NCBI GenBank assembly: GCA_030696235.1
Contig: JAUYSN010000017.1
Span: 1 to 11,896, forward strand
Source of the DNA: Sulfuricella sp.
Lineage (GTDB): Bacteria; Pseudomonadota; Gammaproteobacteria; Burkholderiales; Sulfuricellaceae
Length of the DNA: 11,896 nucleotides
Direction of reading: 5' to 3'
In this document: positions 6,335 through 11,896 of the stretch, piece after piece
Layout of the letters: every line of letters starts with the position of its first letter
Position numbering within the stretch: the first letter of the stretch is position 1
Translations under genes and position numbers: made by a program
Notes under the pieces: generated by a model
What the model saw: the letters and a program-made list of their open reading frames with translations, nothing else
Told to the model about the DNA's origin: nothing
Databases searched by the model: none

Positions 6335-6386
6335 TCTCCAGGTTAGATCTTGAATAATTTCACATCAAATTTTTGAATTCAGTATA
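6335..6386 (-). promoter_or_regulatory. Leader with strong SD and candidate -10 for the H1-like gene
   Basis: On the minus strand a TGGAGAA ribosome-binding site (about 6335-6341) precedes the ATG. Further upstream TATACT (6381-6386) is a five-of-six match to the -10 consensus in an AT-rich region. No good -35 is found at 16-18 bp. The 119-bp gap to the preceding gene suggests the H1-like gene has its own promoter, but the exact site is uncertain. Confidence 0.3.
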
Positions 6387-6445
6387 GTTCACAACTCAAG
6401 AGTAAAACAGGTTCATGACATTATGATGAAACCTGCGTACCTTCC

Positions 6446-6757
6446 CTACTTTGCCTCGAGCGACCGGTCCGGTCGAACCAGAAACCTGTCGCTGCTCTCC
6501 TTGCGGTTCTGGAGGTAGCGGTTAACCGTGATCTCCCGGCCTGATTGGTCGAAAATAATTTCGTAGTAAACATAATTTTTGAACACCTCTTCGATGTTCA
6601 AGTCCTGACCCGGGTCCCACGGTTTCATCGCCGGGTCGAAGTTCTCGAAATAATAAGGCACGCCGGGCTGGAATTTTTCCGCCAGCGACGCCGCGCTTGC
6701 CCCCGCCCCAAACAGGATCGCAATAACCGCCGCTGCAATGCGTACGCCTTGTCTCAT
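6446..6757 (-). CDS. Small secreted (periplasmic) protein of unknown function
   Basis: The protein has 103 residues from the ATG at 6757. An in-frame GTG at 6766 would add three residues, but no Shine-Dalgarno precedes it, whereas GAGTG lies 6 nt before the ATG. The N-terminus is a clear Sec signal peptide: Arg at 2 and 6, a hydrophobic stretch at 7-20, and a likely cleavage after ASA (residue 22). There is no lipobox Cys. The mature part, about 80 residues, is Tyr/Phe- and charge-rich (VPYYFENFDPAMKPWDPG, then YYEIIFDQSGREITVNRYLQ) and contains no Cys, so it has no disulfides. I do not recognise the family. It lies downstream of tldD, separated by a strong palindrome, so it may be only partly co-transcribed. 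Confidence 0.72.
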   Translation of the reverse strand: MRQGVRIAAAVIAILFGAGASAASLAEKFQPGVPYYFENFDPAMKPWDPGQDLNIEEVFKNYVYYEIIFDQSGREITVNRYLQNRKESSDRFLVRPDRSLEAK

Positions 6758-6773
6758 GGTCCGCACTCAGATT

Positions 6774-6852
6774 GTAGGGTGGGCACGTTTTTTGTGCCCA
6801 CGCGAAAACAACCTTCGCTGACCGCGTGGGCACAAAGACGTGCCCACCCTAC
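6774..6852. repeat. Near-perfect long palindrome (GTAGGGTGGGCACG type) after tldD
   Basis: The arms 6774-6804 and 6823-6852 are reverse complements over about 30 nt (GTAGGGTGGGCACG, then a short T-run, then TGTGCCCACGCG), with one length difference in the T-run and an 18-nt loop. The element fills almost the whole gap: it begins 4 nt after the tldD stop codon and ends 16 nt before the small secreted gene's ATG. It could work as a terminator for tldD or as an mRNA-stabilising hairpin that separates expression of the two genes. It is similar to a widespread GTAGGGTGGGCA repeat class. Confidence 0.88.
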
Positions 6853-6856
6853 GTTT

Positions 6857-8320
6857 CTAAGCCGTTCCACCCACTGTCAGGCCGTCGATGCGCAGGGTCG
6901 GCTGGCCCACGCCCACCGGCACGCTCTGACCGTCCTTGCCGCAGGTGCCGACGCCGGGATCGAGCGTCATGTCGTTGCCGATCATCGACACCCGCGTCAG
7001 CACGTCCGGCCCGTTGCCGATCAGGGTCGCACCCTTGACCGGGTAGGTGATCTTGCCGTCCTCGATCATGTAGGCTTCTGCCGCCGAGAACACGAACTTG
7101 CCGCTGGTGATATCGACCTGGCCGCCGCCGAAATTGGCCGCATACAGGCCATGCTTGACCGACTTGATGATTTCCGCCGGGTCTTTGTCCCCGTTCAGCA
7201 TGTAGGTGTTGGTCATGCGCGGCATCGGGATGTGCGCGAAGGATTCGCGCCGGGCGTTGCCGGTAACGGCCATGCCCATCAAGCGGGCATTCAGCGTGTC
7301 CTGCATGTAACCCTTGAGGATGCCGTTTTCGATCAGCACCGTGCACTGGGTCGGATTGCCTTCGTCGTCGACATTGAGCGAACCGCGGCGGCGGGCAATG
7401 GTGCCGTCGTCCACCACGGTCACGCCGGCTGATGCGACGCGCTGGCCGATCTTGCCGCTGAAGGCGGAGCTGCCCTTGCGGTTGAAGTCCCCTTCCAGCC
7501 CGTGGCCGATCGCCTCGTGCAGCAGGATGCCCGGCCAGCCGGAACCCAGTACCACGGTCATGGTGCCCGCCGGAGCCGGCTTGGCATCGAGATTGATGAG
7601 CGCCTGATGCACCGCCTTTTGCGCGTAATCCTGCAGCACCTCGTCGCTGAAATAGGCATAGTCGAAACGCCCGCCTCCTCCCGCGCTGCCCTGCTCGCGC
7701 CGGCCGCCATCCTCCACGATCACCTGCAGGGAAACCCTGACCAGAGGACGCACATCCGCTGCCAGCAGGCCGTCGTTGCGGGCGATCAGCACCACCTCGT
7801 ATTCGCCGGCCAGCGATGCCATGACCTGGGTGACACGCGGATCGAGCGCGCGAGCATGGCGCTCCAGCCTTTCCAGCAGGGCCACTTTTTCGGCGTCCTT
7901 GAGACTGGCGATCGGATCATGGGGCAGGTAAAGCTGGGGTTTGGCCGCACCGTATACCGCCGGCACCGACTTTTCCGCCCCCTGCCGGGCAATCGCACGG
8001 GTGGTTTCTGCCGCCGCCGCCAGGGCCGGCAGGCTGATGTCATCGGAATAGGCAAATGCGGTCTTTTCTCCGGATACGGTGCGCACGCCCACACCCTGGT
8101 CGATGCTGAAACTGCCCGACTTGACTTGGCCTTCCTCCAGGCTCCACCCCTCGGCGCGGGTGTACTGAAAGTAGAGGTCGGCGTAATCCACCTGATGGGT
8201 CATGATGCGGCCGAACACCTGCTGCAGATCACCCACATCCAGCCCGTAGGGGGTCAGCAGAACGGATTGGGCGGTGCCGAACAGAGGGTCGGACTGGAAC
8301 GATGCGGTTTCAATTTTCAT
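6857..8320 (-). CDS. tldD: Metalloprotease TldD
   Basis: This 487-residue protein matches TldD (481 in E. coli) along its whole length. TldD and its partner TldE/PmbA form a heterodimeric, zinc-dependent protease that degrades unfolded peptides such as the CcdA antitoxin and matures peptides such as microcin B17. The zinc site is visible as HEAIGH (268-273) followed by the typical [12 protein letters not shown] segment. The third ligand, Cys460, sits in [19 protein letters not shown] near the C-terminus. The ATG lies 9 nt after the upstream nit stop codon, with only a weak SD, so translational coupling is likely. The yhdP-nit-tldD order is a common proteobacterial arrangement. The pmbA/tldE gene is not in this window. 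Confidence 0.96.
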   Translation of the reverse strand: MKIETASFQSDPLFGTAQSVLLTPYGLDVGDLQQVFGRIMTHQVDYADLYFQYTRAEGWSLEEGQVKSGSFSIDQGVGVRTVSGEKTAFAYSDDISLPALAAAAETTRAIARQGAEKSVPAVYGAAKPQLYLPHDPIASLKDAEKVALLERLERHARALDPRVTQVMASLAGEYEVVLIARNDGLLAADVRPLVRVSLQVIVEDGGRREQGSAGGGGRFDYAYFSDEVLQDYAQKAVHQALINLDAKPAPAGTMTVVLGSGWPGILLHEAIGHGLEGDFNRKGSSAFSGKIGQRVASAGVTVVDDGTIARRRGSLNVDDEGNPTQCTVLIENGILKGYMQDTLNARLMGMAVTGNARRESFAHIPMPRMTNTYMLNGDKDPAEIIKSVKHGLYAANFGGGQVDITSGKFVFSAAEAYMIEDGKITYPVKGATLIGNGPDVLTRVSMIGNDMTLDPGVGTCGKDGQSVPVGVGQPTLRIDGLTVGGTA

Positions 8321-8329
8321 ATTCAGGAT

Positions 8330-9214
8330 TCAGCAATTTTTCAAAGTTCGGTGGGTCAAGGCAGGCAGGCTCTTGCGCAGGCTCGCCTGATAGGCCGGGT
8401 TGACGTTGGCGATCACCACGCCGGAGCCGCGCGGTAGACGATCGAGAATCACGCCCCAGGGATCGACGATCATGCTGTTGCCGTGCGTTTCGCGGCCGGA
8501 CAGATGGTAGCCGCCCTGTGCCGAAGCCACCACATAGGCCAGGTTCTCGATGGCGCGGGCACGCACCAGGGTTTCCCAATGCGCCTTGCCGGTGGTTTCA
8601 GTGAAGGCGGCGGGCACGACGATGATGTCGACGTCGCCCATGGCGCGGTAAAGTTCGGGAAATCGCAGGTCATAACATACCGATAGACCGATCCGGCCGA
8701 AAGGAGTTTCCACGACCACCACCTGGTCGCCCGGTTCGATGGTTTTTTCTTCGCGATATTTCTCGTTGCCGAGATCCAGTCCGAACAGGTGGATCTTGTC
8801 GTAGCGCGCCGCCAGCTTGCCCTTGTCGTCGTACACCAGACAGCTGTTGCGCACCTTGGTTGGAACGCTCGCCTCCAGCGGCACGGAGCCGCCGACGATC
8901 CAGATCTTGTGCTTCCTTGCCATGGTGCTGAGGAACTTCTGTATCGGGCCCTTGCCTTCCACCTCGCGCACCGCCACCTTGTCGCTTTCCTTCTTGCCCA
9001 TGATGCAAAAATACTCCGGCAACACCACCAGCTTGGCACCCTGCGCGGCGGCCATGCCGATCAGGCGCTCGGCCTCGGAAAGGTTCGCCGCCACGCTCGG
9101 GCCGGAGGCCATCTGGATGGCCGCGACGCGGCAAACACCGGGCTGCGGTTTGGCGCGTGCGACTGCAGTCCGGGTCTTGGTTCTGGCGAAGCTCGATTTG
9201 GCTTTAACTGTCAT
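8330..9214 (-). CDS. Nit1-like carbon-nitrogen hydrolase (probable deaminated-glutathione amidase)
   Basis: This 294-residue nitrilase-superfamily amidase has the full Glu-Lys-Cys triad: Glu67 in VVLPEYF, Lys140 in YDKIHLF and Cys180 in SVCYDLRFPE. The YDKIHLFGLDL and CYDLRFPELYR signatures fit the Nit1/NitFhit branch, whose characterised members hydrolyse deaminated glutathione as metabolite repair. Other omega-amidase substrates are possible. An SD (AGAGGA) 6 nt before the ATG supports this start. It gives a 27-residue basic tail rich in Lys, Arg, Ala and Thr ahead of the first strand (CRVAAIQM), longer than in most homologues. No later start codon would keep that strand intact. The gene is immediately upstream of tldD and 110 bp downstream of yhdP. 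Confidence 0.92.
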   Translation of the reverse strand: MTVKAKSSFARTKTRTAVARAKPQPGVCRVAAIQMASGPSVAANLSEAERLIGMAAAQGAKLVVLPEYFCIMGKKESDKVAVREVEGKGPIQKFLSTMARKHKIWIVGGSVPLEASVPTKVRNSCLVYDDKGKLAARYDKIHLFGLDLGNEKYREEKTIEPGDQVVVVETPFGRIGLSVCYDLRFPELYRAMGDVDIIVVPAAFTETTGKAHWETLVRARAIENLAYVVASAQGGYHLSGRETHGNSMIVDPWGVILDRLPRGSGVVIANVNPAYQASLRKSLPALTHRTLKNC

Positions 9215-9242
9215 TTACTTTCCTCTTGTTCATTGCTTAATT

Positions 9243-9330
9243 CAGTGATGAGTGAGGGGTGATGGGAAAAGTCAAAAATGGTTCGGTGGAGGGTGACCTC
9301 ACGCCTCACCCATCACCCCTCACCTCACTG
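9243..9330. repeat. Palindrome between yhdP and nit, overlapping the yhdP stop codon
   Basis: The left arm at 9243-9266 (CAGTGATGAGTGAGGGGTGA, ending GGG) and the right arm at 9309-9330 are reverse complements except for a 2-nt gap. The loop is about 42 nt and contains further GTGAGG-like pieces. The right arm includes the yhdP TGA (9325-9327), so the repeat reaches into the coding end. In RNA it would form a stable stem directly after yhdP, well placed to reduce readthrough into nit-tldD or to protect an mRNA end. No T-run follows. Confidence 0.8.
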
Positions 9331-11896
9331 CGCATTCCCGCCGATTTTTACGACACTGGGATTATCCCACGTTCCCGTGATGTTGTATTCATAGGCCGCG
9401 ATCTGCCCGATCGGGTCCTTGAGCAGCTTCTGCACGATCGTTGCGGCCACCCCCACCACCGGCCCGCCCAGCAGCGACGCCGCCACGCTCACCCCCTCGC
9501 CCAGGGACGGCACCACCCGCACCCGCAGGTCCTGGGTTTCCGCCGCGAGGTTGGCCTCGCCCTTCATGGTCACTTGCGCCGCCGGCCCTTCCAGCCTGAG
9601 GTTGTCGGTACGCGCCACGCCGCGGTTGATCTGCGCGGTGCCGGAAATTGAGTCGAAGGCAAAACCCTCGCTGAACACGTCGCGGAAATCCAGGGTGATC
9701 CGGCGCGGCAACGCCTGCAGGCTGAGCAGGCCAAGCAGCTTGCCCGCACCCGGCTCAATTTTGTGAAACTGGCCATTCTTCACTTCCAGCTTCAGATTGC
9801 CTGCCAAACTCGGAAAATCGATATCATGGGGACTGCCCGCCCAGGAAAGCTGGCCGTCGAGCTTCGCCGTTCCGCGCTTCACCGCTTCCGGATAGCCCAG
9901 CCGCGCCAGCAGCTTACCCACATCCTGCGCCTCAAGATGCAGATTGGCATTGGTCATCGGCCTGCGTCGCCAACCCTGCCACAACCCGTCCATCTGCAGA
10001 CTGCCGTCGGGGTTGCTGATGCGCAGCTTCTCGATGCGCCAATCCTCACCCTCCTGTACCGCCATCAGTTCGAGCTTGCCCAGTTTTTTCTGCTTGGCCG
10101 AGAAACTATCCGCGATGATATCCAATGCCGGCAGCTCCTTCTCCTGCGGCGCTTCCGCCGGAACTCCCAGCTTCGCCGGAGCTGGATCAGGAATAGTCAA
10201 ATGACCCAGACGCGCCTGCAGCCGGCCGCGCCCCTCGGGATTCCAGTTCCCGCTGCCGGCAAGTTCCCTGCTCTCTATCTTCGCCTGCCAGGTGCCTTCT
10301 TGCATTTTTGCACTAATACGCAAGTCGTTAAAGCGTTTGCCGAATGCATCGACCGCGCCAAATGTCAGGTCGAGCCCGGCAAGCCCAGGCAGCTGCGCCT
10401 TGGCCGACGACTGCCCGAGGATGCCGCGCCAATGATCCAGATCAAGCAGGGCCAGTTCGCCGCTCAACCAGATGCCGGGCTGCGGGGGCAACACCGCCGC
10501 TGCTCCCAGATTGACCGCGCCGCGCTCGATCGTCGTTTTGCCGTTTTCATGATTGCGCGACAGAACCGCCGCAAGTGCTTTGCCATAGTTGAGCTGAAGC
10601 AGATCCTGCTTCGTACCCGTTATTTTCTTCTCGAAGCGCAGCGGCACCGGATCGTCCGCCTTTTTGCCGAAAGGCGCAGGCAGGTTAACCGCCAGCCCGA
10701 CCAGCGAAGATTCGAGCAGCATATCGGCCTGCTTTTTGCGGATCGAGACCACCCCGCGCCAGTCGGCCGCTCCGCTCAAGTTACGGATTAACGGCAGGTC
10801 AGACAATCCATGCATTCCGGCAGCGGTGGCACGCCCCTGTGCATTGATGCGCACGCCGCCATCCTTCTGGGTCGCCCCGCTGATCGAGGCAGGGCCACCC
10901 AAGACCAGCGCCGTAATACGAGGAATCCCCACCGAGGCTTCGGTAAAATCCAGACGTCCGTTCACTTGTTCCAGCGCCGGAAAGTCCGCGCCGAGCGAAA
11001 CGCGGTTGTTGACGAACTGGTAGCTCCCCGCCACCCGGCTGTCCTTGTTGCGTCGCAAGGGGATAACCAGCTTCAGCTTGAAATTGCCGTTGCCCGATGC
11101 CCCCATGCCTTCGGTGAAATCGTCGATCATGGCGCTGACCGGACTGTGGTCGATAAACTTGATCATGTCTCCGGTCGGCCCGCGGGCTTCTCCCTCCACT
11201 TCAAGGATTTCATCCCAGCTCAGCAGGTCTGGAATCACCGCGCGGGTCTTGCTGATTTGCATGCCATCGGTATTGCCTTGATGTGCGGTGATTTCCATGC
11301 GGGCGCCACGGAACAGAAGATCCACCACGATATTCTCGATTTTCGGCCAGCCCGGCGCATATTCCAGCGTACCGCCGGTCACCTTTCCGGCCACCTCGAA
11401 CAGACCGCGCTTGCCGTCGGCGAAGGGGAAATCCGCCAGATTACCCTTCAGCCGCAGCCGCACATCGTTGGACTGCCCGGCCAGCAGCGCGGTGTTGAGC
11501 CAGTCGCGCGTGGATAGTCCGATCGTAAGAGGAATGTATCGGCCGACCTGGCGCGCATCGCCACGGGTGAACTGGCCGGTGAGATCGATCGTGCCCGGCT
11601 TACCCCTTTCCCTCTTGTAGCTGCCGAACAGCGTGCCCGCCAGGTGGCGGTTGGCAAGGGAAAAACTGGTCAGGTTAAGATCCAGGCCATTTTCCTGTTT
11701 CTTCCAGTTCATCTGCGCTGTCAGCGCATCCATCTCCAGCGGCTCGCGGAACAGATCCGGAAAGTTGGCCCGCACACCGTGTGAATCCAGCGCCAGCGTG
11801 CCGGACTTTTCGTTGGCGTCGAGGTTGCCGCTCAGGCCGGAAAAACCCGGCAGCTTTCCATGCGGTTTCATGCCCAAGCCGGCAAAGCCCCCCTTG
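9325..11896 (-). CDS. yhdP: YhdP-family AsmA-like envelope protein, C-terminal part (partial)
   Basis: The reading frame is open from the right window edge to a TGA at 9325-9327, giving about 857 residues. The N-terminus lies outside the window, since the frame continues through KGGFAGLGMKPHGK with no credible start. E. coli YhdP has about 1,266 residues, so roughly the last two-thirds is present. The sequence shows the repetitive beta-rich pattern of the YhdP/TIGR02099 group (AsmA-like C-terminal region), including LPGFSGLSGNLDANE near the edge, GDARQVGRYIPL, and the family-typical end YNITGTWDNPSVVKIGG. In E. coli, YhdP is anchored in the inner membrane and, with TamB and YdbH, supports phospholipid transport to the outer membrane. 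The gene is followed by nit and tldD; in many relatives rng (RNase G) precedes it, but that cannot be seen here. Confidence 0.93.
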   Translation of the reverse strand, partial: KGGFAGLGMKPHGKLPGFSGLSGNLDANEKSGTLALDSHGVRANFPDLFREPLEMDALTAQMNWKKQENGLDLNLTSFSLANRHLAGTLFGSYKRERGKPGTIDLTGQFTRGDARQVGRYIPLTIGLSTRDWLNTALLAGQSNDVRLRLKGNLADFPFADGKRGLFEVAGKVTGGTLEYAPGWPKIENIVVDLLFRGARMEITAHQGNTDGMQISKTRAVIPDLLSWDEILEVEGEARGPTGDMIKFIDHSPVSAMIDDFTEGMGASGNGNFKLKLVIPLRRNKDSRVAGSYQFVNNRVSLGADFPALEQVNGRLDFTEASVGIPRITALVLGGPASISGATQKDGGVRINAQGRATAAGMHGLSDLPLIRNLSGAADWRGVVSIRKKQADMLLESSLVGLAVNLPAPFGKKADDPVPLRFEKKITGTKQDLLQLNYGKALAAVLSRNHENGKTTIERGAVNLGAAAVLPPQPGIWLSGELALLDLDHWRGILGQSSAKAQLPGLAGLDLTFGAVDAFGKRFNDLRISAKMQEGTWQAKIESRELAGSGNWNPEGRGRLQARLGHLTIPDPAPAKLGVPAEAPQEKELPALDIIADSFSAKQKKLGKLELMAVQEGEDWRIEKLRISNPDGSLQMDGLWQGWRRRPMTNANLHLEAQDVGKLLARLGYPEAVKRGTAKLDGQLSWAGSPHDIDFPSLAGNLKLEVKNGQFHKIEPGAGKLLGLLSLQALPRRITLDFRDVFSEGFAFDSISGTAQINRGVARTDNLRLEGPAAQVTMKGEANLAAETQDLRVRVVPSLGEGVSVAASLLGGPVVGVAATIVQKLLKDPIGQIAAYEYNITGTWDNPSVVKIGGNAQ

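Noticed and set aside
6545..8437. Plus-strand open frames at 6545-7432 and 7502-8437
   Set aside because: They are antisense to the small secreted gene and tldD, which have clear signal-peptide and HEAIGH/Cys evidence.
9763..11517. Plus-strand open frames at 9763-10791 and 10810-11517
   Set aside because: They are antisense to yhdP and have no recognisable domains.
11869..11877. TTG or ATG near the right edge as the true start of the yhdP gene
   Set aside because: The frame stays open to the window edge with family-like residues, and known YhdP proteins are about 400 residues longer, so the gene is simply cut by the window.

Overview
The window looks like chromosomal DNA of a betaproteobacterium, probably in or near the Nitrosomonadales. 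The support is GC-rich coding DNA, a yhdP-nit-tldD gene order typical of proteobacteria, a Lys/Ala/Pro-rich DUF2934 protein, and intergenic palindromes of a kind common in such genomes. No rRNA, tRNA, CRISPR array or transposase gene was seen. The genus cannot be fixed from this sequence.

Left part (1-4059). The first 48 bases are probably the 3' end of a YchJ/UPF0225-like gene. After it comes a stretch with no intact gene that holds a likely decayed C-terminal fragment of a cyclic-nucleotide-binding-domain protein. Next is a divergent pair: a class II-type (AcuC/HDAC-like) deacetylase on the minus strand and an 892-residue Pat-type protein on the plus strand, made of an NDP-forming acyl-CoA synthetase-like part and a C-terminal GNAT acetyltransferase. 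They share 120 bp of upstream DNA. A lysine acetyltransferase and a deacetylase back to back suggest a reversible protein-acetylation module, perhaps controlling acyl-CoA synthetases. It would resemble AcuA/AcuC or Pat/CobB in logic, with different partners. No acs gene is in the window.

Middle (4060-6445). A 376-bp gap is filled by nested inverted repeats. It is followed by a gene for a fused aminoglycoside-phosphotransferase-like kinase and P-loop (AAA_33-type) kinase, 518 residues, of unknown substrate. This gene overlaps by 14 bp, tail to tail, with a small histone-H1-like DUF2934 protein.

Right part (6446-11896), all on the minus strand and transcribed right to left. It holds yhdP (5' end outside the window; AsmA-like envelope protein), a Nit1-like carbon-nitrogen hydrolase, tldD (metalloprotease subunit) and a small secreted protein of unknown function. 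nit and tldD are 9 bp apart and surely co-transcribed. Palindromes lie between yhdP and nit and between tldD and the small secreted gene, where they could act as terminators, attenuators or processing sites.

The most interesting points are the acetylation/deacetylation pair, the retained phospho-histidine positions in the Pat homologue (lost in the enterobacterial enzyme), and the cluster of three different palindromic intergenic elements within about 5.2 kb.
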